DNA of 64,000 bases, from assembly GCA_964576925.1 (NCBI GenBank), contig CAZNWJ010000002.1, positions 124,001 through 188,000 of the forward strand. Direction: 5' to 3'. Shown here piece after piece: positions 52,869 to 62,252 of the stretch; the stretch's first letter is position 1; the number at the start of each line of letters is the position of its first letter. Source of the DNA: JADJGC01 sp964576925. GTDB taxonomy: Bacteria > Zixibacteria > MSB-5A5 > CAIYYT01. A program made the position numbers and the translations under genes. The notes under the pieces are model-generated. The model was not told the DNA's origin and searched no databases. It saw only the letters and a list, made by a program, of their open reading frames with translations.

Positions 52869-54125
52869 TTACCTATAACCAAGTGCACCCGCAACGGCCA
52901 GCGCTGTTTCGCGAACGATGGCGGAACTGTCAAAGATGGCGCTGCGGACTGACTCTCGGAGACCGTCATATGGCCGGGTTCGCGCTGCGTTGAGCGCACA
53001 AGCGCGCAGCCAGGTGGACGAGCCTTCCAACATTACCTTGTATACATCGGGCAGTGACTTCATGTGCCGTACATATGTAGCCGATGCCAGTTCAAGAATT
53101 CGCCGCGGCGAGTGACCTTCAAGAAGCGGCAAAAGCATCGCGTGCGCCGGCCCGACGAGCACGTTGCTGAGATACTCCGCCGCGCTCGCCTTGAGCTCTC
53201 TTCGTTCACTCGTAATCCCAAAGTAAGCATTGTGAATATCCTGTGAAGGATACTGCAGGCCCAGGAGGCGGAAGATGGTTTCAAGCGAACCCGCCCGCTC
53301 CTCCACAATGGCCCGCAGGCACAGCTTTTCCGCGGCCGCATCAGCCTGTTCGGTCAGGACGAGCTCCATTTCCAGGAGCAGGAGATACCGGCGCACTTCG
53401 TCGAAAAGTAACCGATTGACTGCCGCTCTATCGAATCGCAGTCGCCGTGACTGATTGCGCAGCTTGTTTAAGCCGCGAGCGACGTAGGGCCGCAACTCCG
53501 GCGGGACCGCCGTGAAGGCATTCAACAGCAGATTAACCGACTGCTGGTGCACAATGCGGTGCAGCACGCTCGGGATATTGCGTCGCAACACCTCGGGAGC
53601 GGTGTTGTCACGGAGAGTTGCGTCAAGCACCGGCAGAATCGCGATGCCAAAATTCGCCAGAGCGAGTTTGGCCGCGCTCCGGTAGCGGCGATCCGCAAGC
53701 TTTTCCAACACCGTCGACACGAAGTTGTGGTCGCGCTGGCGACCGACCGCAGCGATGGCTTCGCGCACCACCGCGGGCGATTCGTCGGCCATGAGCTGGG
53801 CAAGAAAGACGCGGTAGTGCTCCCCACTGAGCACGCCGAGAAGCGCGGCAGCCTCCATCCGTCCTGTTTCCGCATCAGCATCGGTTCGAACGAGAAAAGT
53901 CTCGAGTCGATCTTCCGTAATAAGCTCCTGAGCTTCGGGAATCTTGTGCTCGGCAAGACAAGCGATCGCCGCCGTCTGCAAGCGTGGGTCGGAGTGATTG
54001 AGGAAATCCTCAAGCAATCCAGCCCGGTTATCCCCGGCTCGCAAGTAGAGCAAGTAGATGGCTTCGCGGCGAACGCCGAGATCTTCGTCGGCCAGCAGAG
54101 CTTCGACTTCAGACAATAAGCTCAT
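52869..54125 (-). CDS. HEAT-repeat protein
   Basis: 418 residues of helical repeats of HEAT/PBS-lyase type, for example SLLSEVEALLADEDLGVRRE, EDFLNHSDPRLQTAAIACL and SPAVVREAIAAVGRQRD. It has no signal peptide or membrane segment and is probably a cytoplasmic scaffold. Its start overlaps the end of the NTT-type transporter gene by 17 bp (AGGAG 5 nt before the ATG). That transporter also ends in HEAT repeats, so the two may stack into one structure. Confidence 0.85.
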   Translation of the reverse strand: MSLLSEVEALLADEDLGVRREAIYLLYLRAGDNRAGLLEDFLNHSDPRLQTAAIACLAEHKIPEAQELITEDRLETFLVRTDADAETGRMEAAALLGVLSGEHYRVFLAQLMADESPAVVREAIAAVGRQRDHNFVSTVLEKLADRRYRSAAKLALANFGIAILPVLDATLRDNTAPEVLRRNIPSVLHRIVHQQSVNLLLNAFTAVPPELRPYVARGLNKLRNQSRRLRFDRAAVNRLLFDEVRRYLLLLEMELVLTEQADAAAEKLCLRAIVEERAGSLETIFRLLGLQYPSQDIHNAYFGITSERRELKASAAEYLSNVLVGPAHAMLLPLLEGHSPRRILELASATYVRHMKSLPDVYKVMLEGSSTWLRACALNAARTRPYDGLRESVRSAIFDSSAIVRETALAVAGALGYR

Positions 54126-55632
54126 GGTACTCCTGCAGCAATTCCACGGCCCTGCGGCGAACTTCCGGCGACCGGTGCTTTAAAAGGGGCGCAATTTCCG
54201 GTAACAACTTTGGATCGTGGGCTGACTTAAGCAATTCGAGAGAATACGCCACCTGTCGATCATTGGCGCTGGAGAGCGTGCCGACAAGCGTCCGAATCGT
54301 TCCGGAGTCATCGATGCCGGAGCGCAGATCGGACAAATCAATGTCGCGTCGCAGGATCGCGCGGCGAAAGGCATCGACGTATTCGCGGCGTACCGTCCAT
54401 GCGATGGCGAGCCAGAGCGCTCCAAGCAAGCAGATACTGAGCGCCAGCCATTGGGTGCCAAACGCCAGCGCCACCGTCGCAAGGATGAGCGCAGCGCCGG
54501 CAACACCGCGAAAGAGCCGGTCAACGAAAACATCGACGAATATCTTCGTGCGTTTCTTTAGCTCCAATGAAAGCGGCATGAAGAGCAACTCGCGGCCGAG
54601 GCGATCAACGGAGTACTCGAAAATGCCTTCCGAACTCTTGAGTACAATGGCCATTATCAGAATCGGCGCGATGGTCACGGCGGCCGCACCTCCGAGAATG
54701 GCTGCGGGCATGATCATGATGACGCCGCCGACGCCGAGGCGCCGGATCAGCGGATAAGCGATCACGAGCTGTATCAGCAGCGATAAGAGGCTGACGCGAC
54801 CGTAGAAGACAGCGAGGAAGGCCGTCAATTCCGCCTCACTCTCGCCGTAACTGCGATAACATATCTTCTTGAAAACGAAATCAATGAAGGTGGAACTGAT
54901 GACAGCGATTGCTATCAGAGCCACGATAGACCGGAGCAAACGCGATCGCCATATCAGCCGCATCAATTCGACCGTAGGCAAGGCCGCTCCCTCCATTTCC
55001 CCGCCCGTACTCGGCTGCTCGCGTTGAGTGAGCCGCAGGAGCCGGGCGAGATTCCAGATCAGCAGAGTCGCGAAGGCCAGGATTACAGCCGCGATCACAA
55101 TCAGGTTCTCGGTAGCCATGCCGGCGTTGCGGACCAAAAAGCCGGTCGTCTCCCCGCCACAGAAGGCGCCCAGGATTCCGGCGGCACCGATCAGAGCGAA
55201 GATGCGTTTCGCCTGCTGTACGTCGAAAATCGCATTCGCCAGGAGCCAGAATTGAGCCGTTATGAGAATGCCATAGATGCCGACCCAGGCATAGAACGCA
55301 TAGTAGACCCAGCCGGCTCCCAGCGTGACCAGATAGCGCAGCAATAACAGGCAGAAAACGAGCACCACCAGAGTCCCGAGTGTCAGATTCACAAGCGTAA
55401 ATCGACGCGCAGCCCGAGTGTAGAGCCCGGCAACCGGAATCGAAGCCAGGGCAGCGACAACGAAGACGAGTGGGAGTTGTTCGGGTGAGAGCTTGATCAG
55501 GAAAAGCGAATCGCGCGCCGGCTTGAGAAAGTAGAAGGTTGAAAGCAGGAGAAAATAGCTCAACGCCATGAGTGCCGCTGCCGGGCGTTCGTCCGGGCGA
55601 ATATCAAAGGTTCGGCGCAAGAGGCGTTTCAT
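54109..55632 (-). CDS. NTT-type (ATP/ADP translocase-like) MFS protein with C-terminal HEAT repeats
   Basis: 507 residues from the ATG at 55632; an upstream in-frame extension would overlap the kinase gene and lacks support. Ten to twelve membrane helices begin with YFLLLSTFYFLKPARDSLFL, whose YFLLKPxRDxLFL pattern marks the Npt1/Npt2-like family. The last ~90 residues are HEAT-like (SLELLKSAHDPKLLPEIAPL, HRSPEVRRRAVELL). In obligate parasites this family swaps host ATP for ADP, but in free-living bacteria its role is unknown; the HEAT tail and signalling neighbours argue for a sensor or regulated transporter. Confidence 0.82.
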   Translation of the reverse strand: MKRLLRRTFDIRPDERPAAALMALSYFLLLSTFYFLKPARDSLFLIKLSPEQLPLVFVVAALASIPVAGLYTRAARRFTLVNLTLGTLVVLVFCLLLLRYLVTLGAGWVYYAFYAWVGIYGILITAQFWLLANAIFDVQQAKRIFALIGAAGILGAFCGGETTGFLVRNAGMATENLIVIAAVILAFATLLIWNLARLLRLTQREQPSTGGEMEGAALPTVELMRLIWRSRLLRSIVALIAIAVISSTFIDFVFKKICYRSYGESEAELTAFLAVFYGRVSLLSLLIQLVIAYPLIRRLGVGGVIMIMPAAILGGAAAVTIAPILIMAIVLKSSEGIFEYSVDRLGRELLFMPLSLELKKRTKIFVDVFVDRLFRGVAGAALILATVALAFGTQWLALSICLLGALWLAIAWTVRREYVDAFRRAILRRDIDLSDLRSGIDDSGTIRTLVGTLSSANDRQVAYSLELLKSAHDPKLLPEIAPLLKHRSPEVRRRAVELLQEYHELIV

Positions 55633-55657
55633 CGTGTCTTCACTGCACGAAGCAGAC

Positions 55658-58600
55658 CTATGGCTGGCTTGCTTCAGCCTCCAGGATTTTGTCAAGATTG
55701 GTCGGGAGGGCGATTGTAAACTTCGTGCCGGAGCCCCGCCGGCTCTCGACGAGGATTTCGCCGCGATGGTCCTTGATTATTTGGTAGCAGATCGAGAGCC
55801 CCAGGCCGGTCCCGATGCCGACACCTTTGGTGGTGAATCCAGGGTCGAAGACTCTCGCGAGGTGTTCTTCAGATATCCCCACGCCGTTGTCGGCAATCTC
55901 GACATAGATCCGACCTTCGCGCAGAAAAGTGGTGATTGAGATCTCTCCCTTGTCGACGATCGCCTGCTTGGCGTTGATCAAGATGTTGAGAAAGACCTGA
56001 TTGAGCCGGCCGGGGAAACAGGCGATCTCGGGGATTTCGCCGTAGTTTTTCGTCACCGTGATATTGTGCTTGATCTCGTGGTGGATCAACGTGAGTGTGT
56101 CCTCCAGACCTTCATGAATATTGATCGTCTTGAGTTCAGCCTCGTCGAGTCGGGCGAAGCTGCGAAGACGACGAACAATGTTGACGACCCGGTCTGTGCC
56201 CGAGACAATGACACGATTGGCGTCCTTGATGAGCTTCAGCGTTTCACTAACCTTGGCTGCATCGGCGTCATCGCGGGCCGAGACCTGGTTGAAGTAAGAG
56301 GTCAATTTGTCGATGGCGCGCACCAGCGTGTTGTGCATACTGGCGACTGCGCCGATCGGCGTATTGATCTCGTGCGCAATACCCGCCACCAGCATCCCGA
56401 GCGACGCCATTTTTTCCGACTGCACCAGTTGTCCCTGCGTCAGCCGGAGATTGCGATAGGCCTGGGCGAGTTCGTCGAGGGTCTGCTTCTTTTCCGTCAC
56501 GTCGTGACAGATACCGATGTAGTAATTGATCTCGCCATCCGCCTGGCGCATGGCGGCCACACTGGAGGTGTGCCAGCGAATGGAACCGTCCAGATGAAAT
56601 ACGCGGTACTCGATGCCGCTTTGTCGTTGCAGCGATGCGAGCATCTCGTGGAAACACTCGAGACAGTGCGGTCGGTCTTCGGGATGAACAATGTCGATAA
56701 ATGAGCTACCGATGATGGTCTCCGGTTCGTGCCCGAGCATCACCTTCCAATTCGGCGAAACGTAAGTGAAATGGCCGGCGGCATCGAGCAGGTAGATGAT
56801 GTCGTTGGCGTTTTCGACTATGCCACGGAACCGTTCTTCACTGAAACGCAGCGCCTCTTCCGCCTGTCGCTGCTCGGTGATGTCGATGCCGGTTCCAATA
56901 ACAAATTCCACGCTACCCTGATCACTCAGGAGTTCGGTATTGGACCAGGAGATCAGCCGCTTGTCGCCGCGGCGGGAAACCCAGTAATTCTCGACCTTGC
57001 CGACAAGACGACCGGCCTTGATATCGGCGAAGGCCGCCTTGATGCGACCGACATCTTCCGGTAACAACAGGAAATCCCAGACGAAGCGACCAACCGCTTC
57101 GTCGGCTGAGTAACCGCTGGCTGTTTCGCAGGCGCGATTGAATTGCACGATTCTGCCGTCGGCATTGAGTACGATCACGAGCGCACCGGCGGTATTGAGC
57201 ACGGCCGAGATGAAATTGCGCTCGCGCCGAACTTCGTCTTCCATTGCGCGGCGGCGGCTGATGTCGTAGAGACCTCCGATGATCACCTTCCGGCCGCCCA
57301 TTTCCGCCAGCACGAGCGAGAAGATCATCCACATCGAGTCCCCGGCCGGTGTCTTGATCCTCACCTCGCGATGGGCTTTGCCATGGGCTGCCAGGAGCTT
57401 AAGCAACTCCTCGCGGTCGCGCCGGTCGTAGTAGAACTCGGGCGCCGGTCGACCGATCATTTCCGCCGGCGTCAATCCCACCAGCGCACTCAGATGCTCG
57501 TTGGCATAGAGGATCTCGCCTTCGGGAAAACTCGAGATAATCAGCGGAATCGGCGAAGCGGAGATGATGGCGTGAATCTGCTCATCGGCGCGCTTGAGGC
57601 GGGTGATGTCCGTAAACCCCCAAAAAAGTCCAAGGCGCTCCCCGCTGCGGGCGGTGACAGGCACAACCCACGTTGCGAGAACCCGCTCGCTTGGCCTCAC
57701 CACTTCAATACCATTCGAGTACCAGCGATGGGGATCGCTGCCAAGTTCGTCAGCCTGTGACGGATTTGAGATCGCCTCGGACAAATTCCTGCGGGTATGG
57801 TCTGGATCGGCGCAGAGTGCGCTGATCGTTTCGATGAATTCCTCGGCGGCCATCCCGACCGTGGAATCAGGGTCGAGGCCGAAGTATTCGAGTGCGCGCG
57901 GGTTGCAAGCCGCAATGCGGCCGGTTTTGTCGACGAAGATCAACAGGCTGAGCGAGCTGTCGAAGACGGCTTGCAACTCGTTGCGACTGCGCGACAGCTC
58001 CGTCAGGATTTGTTGATTCTGCAGATTCTTGATCTCGAGATTCGACTTGGCGGCAAGCAATTCCTGATTGACTTGCTCCAGCTCGCGCGTCTTGGCTTCG
58101 AGAGAAGTCGTGCGCTCGCGGACCTGGGCTTCCAGTCCCTGAAAAGCGCGAATATGATCGACGCTGAGGCTGATGATATTCGCCAGCATCTCGAAACGGG
58201 CGATGTCCTGATCGTTCATCGGCCGATCGTGGTGCTGCATATTTCCCAGGAGCACGCCGATTGCCCGGCCGTGCGCGCGGATCGGTGACAAAATCATCGA
58301 CTTGGTGCGTACCGGACGAGTCGGATCCACGACCCAGCGGGGATCCTTGCTGAGGTCTTCGATAAAGATGGTTCGATTCGATTTCAGACATTCCGAGAAC
58401 GCGGGCGGGAATTTCCAGCGTTCCTCAGCCAGTGCGAGCAAAAAATCCTGAACCAACTGCGGGTCATCCTTCGCAAAAGCGGAGCATTCCAATTGTAGTT
58501 TTCCCTCCCGCACCAGCATCAGCCCGGAACGGTCAAAATCGAGAGTCTCAGTCAAGACGCGACAAGCTTCCAGCCAGAGTTGTTCTTCATCGAGAATGGA

Positions 58601-59092
58601 AGAAAATCGATTGGAGGCTTCTGTCAGCGCTGCAAGCTGGCGATAGGAGTATTCCAGTCGCTCCGTGCGCTCGGCAACCTTGAGTTCCAACGAGCTCGAA
58701 TGTTCGCGCAGTTGGCGTTGGAGAGCCGCGTTTTCCACGGCCTGATGCAGCGTGAGTTCGATGTCTTCGAGCTCAAACGGCTTGAGGATAAAATGATAAG
58801 CGCCGCGCCGTATCGCATCGGCGGCCCTGCGAATACCCCGGTGCGCGCTCAGCACGACGATTGGGAGCTCTGGTTTACTCTGGCGAACCCGGTCGAGGAT
58901 ATCGACTCCGTTCGCTGCCGACGCCTTGATCGAGATAAGCGCAGCGTCATATCTGCGTTGTTTGACCAGGAGAATCCCATGCGACTCGGAGCGGGCGACG
59001 GTAACTTTGAACCCGCGCCGTCTGAGCCCCCGAGCAAGATCCCGCCGCAGTGCAACTTCAGCTTCTATGTAGAGAATTTCCAGATTCGACAT
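55658..59092 (-). CDS. Multi-PAS sensor histidine kinase with degenerate receiver
   Basis: 1144 residues from the ATG at 59092. Order: receiver-like domain (1-120), coiled coil, GAF (about 165-320), coiled coil, four PAS domains (about 385-890), HisKA with GIAHEINTPIGAVASM, and HATPase_c with N box FLNILINAKQA, ADNGVGIS and GTGLGLS. No membrane helix is evident, so it is cytoplasmic. The receiver has lost its phospho-acceptor: ALIS (Ser54) stands where the Asp should be, and the acidic pair is E10-A11; Lys104 is kept. It heads the operon (25 bp before the transporter) and should phosphorylate the two receiver genes at the other end. An upstream TTG start (59140) is less likely. Confidence 0.9.
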   Translation of the reverse strand: MSNLEILYIEAEVALRRDLARGLRRRGFKVTVARSESHGILLVKQRRYDAALISIKASAANGVDILDRVRQSKPELPIVVLSAHRGIRRAADAIRRGAYHFILKPFELEDIELTLHQAVENAALQRQLREHSSSLELKVAERTERLEYSYRQLAALTEASNRFSSILDEEQLWLEACRVLTETLDFDRSGLMLVREGKLQLECSAFAKDDPQLVQDFLLALAEERWKFPPAFSECLKSNRTIFIEDLSKDPRWVVDPTRPVRTKSMILSPIRAHGRAIGVLLGNMQHHDRPMNDQDIARFEMLANIISLSVDHIRAFQGLEAQVRERTTSLEAKTRELEQVNQELLAAKSNLEIKNLQNQQILTELSRSRNELQAVFDSSLSLLIFVDKTGRIAACNPRALEYFGLDPDSTVGMAAEEFIETISALCADPDHTRRNLSEAISNPSQADELGSDPHRWYSNGIEVVRPSERVLATWVVPVTARSGERLGLFWGFTDITRLKRADEQIHAIISASPIPLIISSFPEGEILYANEHLSALVGLTPAEMIGRPAPEFYYDRRDREELLKLLAAHGKAHREVRIKTPAGDSMWMIFSLVLAEMGGRKVIIGGLYDISRRRAMEDEVRRERNFISAVLNTAGALVIVLNADGRIVQFNRACETASGYSADEAVGRFVWDFLLLPEDVGRIKAAFADIKAGRLVGKVENYWVSRRGDKRLISWSNTELLSDQGSVEFVIGTGIDITEQRQAEEALRFSEERFRGIVENANDIIYLLDAAGHFTYVSPNWKVMLGHEPETIIGSSFIDIVHPEDRPHCLECFHEMLASLQRQSGIEYRVFHLDGSIRWHTSSVAAMRQADGEINYYIGICHDVTEKKQTLDELAQAYRNLRLTQGQLVQSEKMASLGMLVAGIAHEINTPIGAVASMHNTLVRAIDKLTSYFNQVSARDDADAAKVSETLKLIKDANRVIVSGTDRVVNIVRRLRSFARLDEAELKTINIHEGLEDTLTLIHHEIKHNITVTKNYGEIPEIACFPGRLNQVFLNILINAKQAIVDKGEISITTFLREGRIYVEIADNGVGISEEHLARVFDPGFTTKGVGIGTGLGLSICYQIIKDHRGEILVESRRGSGTKFTIALPTNLDKILEAEASQP

Positions 59093-59171
59093 CGTATTCA
59101 GACTTACGGGAATGATAGCCTTGAAGGTTGCGCCGAGCAAGATGTAAAACCGTACTTCCTGACTCCATTAC

Positions 59172-59200
59172 TTGACCCTGCCCTGCGCATCTCGTATATT
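59172..59200 (+). promoter_or_regulatory. Strong sigma70 promoter of the Omp85-kinase-PAP2 set
   Basis: TTGACC (59172-59177), a 17-nt spacer and TATATT (59195-59200) on the plus strand. The predicted start near 59207 leaves about 50 nt before the first codon of the Omp85 gene. Confidence 0.6.
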
Positions 59201-59256
59201 GGCAGAATCCAAAACGGTCACGGAAGCGTCAAACCGATGAACGGAGACCTACGATT

Positions 59257-60546
59257 CTGAATAAGCTGATCCTCTGCTGCTGTCTGCTTGCAATTGTCGT
59301 CGGACTGACTCCGGCGCGCGCCGACATCGAAACTGACTCCCTGCTCGACCAACGTCCGGTGGCGCCGAAGAAAAGTGTCGGGGCAGTGCTCCTGGACATC
59401 CCTGAAGAGATTCTCAAGTCACCGATTTACGTCGGCAAGGGACTTACCTGGGCGATAACAACCGGCATTTATCGAAATTCAGCGCTGCGAAAGCTGAGCA
59501 GCTACGTGTTTTCGTTTCGGCCTTCACTCGGACCGACTCCGGTGATCTCGTACGGCTCCAATGCCGGGTACCGGTTCGGCATCAGCTACACGAGACGGCA
59601 GGTTTTTGCCCCCGGCGATCGCTGGCGTGTTGTCGGATCTTACTCCACCAATAAGTATGAACGCTATGAGATGATCTATGAAGGACCGCAGACAGTCTCA
59701 GAAAGTGCGGGATTGAGTTTTCTGGTCTCATTCCGCTCCCGCCCACGGGAGAACTTCTATGGGCTCGGCTTCACCAGTCGCGACGAGAACAAAGTATCAT
59801 TCGCGCTTGAACAATCGGTAATCTCAGCCGCCATGCCGTGGCGAGTCGCAGGGACCATCAAACTGAGGCCGGGACTCGCTTATGTAGCGACAGACGTCTT
59901 CGACGGCGAGAACACTTCGCTGACGCATAAACTCGACGAAATCCAGGATGAGTTCGGCATGTCCGCATCAGACTTCCGGCGCAGCCGACTGCTCCGCGGC
60001 AGCCTTGCAGTCGATCATGACTGGCGCAACAGCAAGGGACAACCGTCGCGCGGCGGCCGCGAACTTTTCAGCCTTAATTACAACCACGGGCTCGGGAGTT
60101 CCGATGACTTACGGTACTTGGCCAGCAGTTTCGAGATCAGCCATTACTTCAACATCTACCACAAGCGCATCCTGGCATTGAGAGTGATCGCCGAGACAGT
60201 GGACTCTGACAGCGATGACGGAATCCTGCCATTCTATCTTAAGAGCCGACTGGGCGGACGCGAAGATCTACGCGGATTCCTCAGCAGCCGGTTTATCGAC
60301 AATGATCGCACGATGGCGACCGCGGAGTATCGCTACCCGATTTGGAGCATGATCGATGCATTTGTGTTCGCGGAGGCGGGTCGCGTCTTCTCTTCGCTGA
60401 CAGAGGAGTTCACTTTGCGTGACTGGTCGGAGAGCTTCGGAACGGGCTTAAGGGTCTGGCGCGAGGACGAGATCGTCTTCAGTGCACAGGTTGCTTACTC
60501 AGACGAGAGTTGGCGTGTCTATTTCGAGTTAGGCGGTGATTGGTGA
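59257..60546 (+). CDS. Omp85/BamA-TamA-family outer-membrane protein, CTG start
   Basis: 429 residues if it starts at CTG 59257. That start gives a textbook signal peptide (MNKLILCCCLLAIVVGLTPA, cleavage after RA) and has GGAGA 9 nt upstream; the frame holds no ATG, GTG or TTG between the preceding stop codon and residue 35. The first canonical start, GTG 59359, would delete the signal peptide. The body is a beta barrel with the Omp85 loop motif GGREDLRGF and the C-terminal strand ending in FELGGDW. There are no POTRA-length N-terminal domains, so it is a short Omp85 relative, perhaps translocating or anchoring the products of the overlapping downstream genes. An ATT three bases before the CTG is the alternative start. 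Confidence 0.82.
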   Translation: MNKLILCCCLLAIVVGLTPARADIETDSLLDQRPVAPKKSVGAVLLDIPEEILKSPIYVGKGLTWAITTGIYRNSALRKLSSYVFSFRPSLGPTPVISYGSNAGYRFGISYTRRQVFAPGDRWRVVGSYSTNKYERYEMIYEGPQTVSESAGLSFLVSFRSRPRENFYGLGFTSRDENKVSFALEQSVISAAMPWRVAGTIKLRPGLAYVATDVFDGENTSLTHKLDEIQDEFGMSASDFRRSRLLRGSLAVDHDWRNSKGQPSRGGRELFSLNYNHGLGSSDDLRYLASSFEISHYFNIYHKRILALRVIAETVDSDSDDGILPFYLKSRLGGREDLRGFLSSRFIDNDRTMATAEYRYPIWSMIDAFVFAEAGRVFSSLTEEFTLRDWSESFGTGLRVWREDEIVFSAQVAYSDESWRVYFELGGDW

Positions 60547-62252
60547 TTAGGCTAACGCTCCTGGCAGCGGTCTGGGCGTTGGCGCTCTGTGGCTGCAGCA
60601 GTCATCATGTCGTCTATCGCCCGGGTCCCGATCGAGTCAGCGAGCACGACGATCAGACCATCCCCGAACCACCGGTGCTCGATCCGGCGCTGGCGTGGCA
60701 ATCAATTGATCGCACACTGTGGGAACAGGGCGAGCAGCTCTTTGACACCGACCGCAATTTCCGCAAGCTGGTCAATCGCCCGAGAGAAGCTTACAACATG
60801 ACCCGCTTCGACGGAGTGCCGAACAGCTCCTGGTTTACCAATCGAATTCAGACCGGCGAACTCACAACTGAACTCGTTCAAGGCGGTATTGGAGTGTCCA
60901 CCGGGCCGGACACGACGGGGCCGTGGAGCGTCTTCCGGCCCAAGGTCCAGGGCGCAACGATCGGTTTCTGGATCAAGGATCAGCGCGGGGAACAATATAT
61001 AATGAAGTTTGATCCGGCCGATAATCCTGAGATCGCGACGGCAGCTGCCGCAATGGGCTCGCGCTACTTCCATGCGTGCGGATACAATGTGCCGGAGGAA
61101 ACGATTGTCTACTGGCGCCCGGAGCAGCTGCGCATTGAACCCGGTATCACATTCGCTGATCGGTCCGGACACAAACGCGAGTTTACGCAGGAGTATCTGG
61201 ACGACATGCTCAAGGACGTCTACAGGCTCCCGGATGGACGAATTAGATCACTGGCCTCCAAGGCGCTCTCCGGAAAGGTTGTCGGTCCGTTTAGCTACAA
61301 CGGTCGCCGACACGATGACGCCAATGACTGGTGCCCGCATGAGCATCGCCGCGAGTTGCGCGGGTTGTACGTGATTGCCTCCTTCATCAATCACTATGAC
61401 GCCAAGGATCAAAATACACTCGATCTCTTTGTTGAAGAGGACGGGCGGCGGTTTATCAAGCATCATTTGATCGACTTCGGTTCGACCTTCGGAGCGAACA
61501 GCAATCGGCCGAAGGGACCGACCCAGGGCTACTGCAACACCTTTGACTTGCGCGACGTCCTGGTCTCCTGGTTCACACTGGGGCTCAAGAAGTGGGGATG
61601 GGAGGATGCCAAACCATATGAACACAAGTCGATCGGTTATTTTGAGTCGGAAATCTTCGCGCCGAATAAGTGGGACGTAATCGTTCCTAACCCGGCGTTT
61701 GAGAACATGACGGTTCGCGATGCTTATTGGGGCGCCAAAATTGTAATGGCGTGGCGCGAAGAAAACCTGCGGGCGCTGATTGAAACCGGCTCGTATTCCG
61801 ACCCCGCAGCCGAAGCGTACTTGCTGCGCATTTTACTCGAGCGGCGCGAAAAGATCGGTCGTTATTGGTTTGGCCGGGTGAATCCACTCGAGGAATTCAC
61901 GCTGAGTGCCGCAGACGACATACAGATTTCCTTCAATGACCTCGCCGTGAGCTACGGCTTTTCTGATCCTGCAAGTACGCAGTATCGCTGGCGCTGTCGT
62001 CATCGCGGACAAGTCGTAACAAACTGGGAAACCTTTGCGGGTCGGAACCTGTCTATCACCGCAGCCTCGATTGCGGAGCTGCAAAGTCGCTTTGACGACT
62101 TGAAGAAGCCATCGGAAGACGACCACTTGTTTGAGCTACAGATTCAATCTGACCGAGGCACCAAAAAATGGAGTCCTCCGGCGCTCGTGTGGCTCTGGTA
62201 CCACCCTGAAGATCGGAGTTTCGAAATTGTCGGATTGGAGCACGTTGATTAG
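60543..62252 (+). CDS. Lipoprotein with protein-kinase-like fold
   Basis: 569 residues from GTG 60543, overlapping the previous stop as GTGA, with GGCGG-type ribosome site 6 nt upstream. The lipobox LCGC puts the lipidated Cys at position 18. Kinase-type motifs are visible: a beta3-like Lys155 in YIMKFDP with Glu163 behind it, a catalytic-loop-like NHYDAKDQN (Asp286, Lys288, Asn291), and IDFGSTFG with Asp311 as the metal ligand. Spacing and order fit the PI3K/HipA/Fam20-like atypical kinase group rather than classic Ser/Thr kinases. This protein would lie outside the cytoplasm, where ATP is scarce, so it could use another donor or be a pseudokinase. Similar lipoproteins occur in Acidobacteria-type genomes without known function. 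The kinase assignment is my reading of motifs. Confidence 0.7.
   Translation: MIRLTLLAAVWALALCGCSSHHVVYRPGPDRVSEHDDQTIPEPPVLDPALAWQSIDRTLWEQGEQLFDTDRNFRKLVNRPREAYNMTRFDGVPNSSWFTNRIQTGELTTELVQGGIGVSTGPDTTGPWSVFRPKVQGATIGFWIKDQRGEQYIMKFDPADNPEIATAAAAMGSRYFHACGYNVPEETIVYWRPEQLRIEPGITFADRSGHKREFTQEYLDDMLKDVYRLPDGRIRSLASKALSGKVVGPFSYNGRRHDDANDWCPHEHRRELRGLYVIASFINHYDAKDQNTLDLFVEEDGRRFIKHHLIDFGSTFGANSNRPKGPTQGYCNTFDLRDVLVSWFTLGLKKWGWEDAKPYEHKSIGYFESEIFAPNKWDVIVPNPAFENMTVRDAYWGAKIVMAWREENLRALIETGSYSDPAAEAYLLRILLERREKIGRYWFGRVNPLEEFTLSAADDIQISFNDLAVSYGFSDPASTQYRWRCRHRGQVVTNWETFAGRNLSITAASIAELQSRFDDLKKPSEDDHLFELQIQSDRGTKKWSPPALVWLWYHPEDRSFEIVGLEHVD

Noticed and set aside
58580..59260. 226-codon plus-strand frame ending at the Omp85 start
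   Set aside because: It is opposite the kinase N-terminus. Only its last seven codons matter, as a possible upstream frame.
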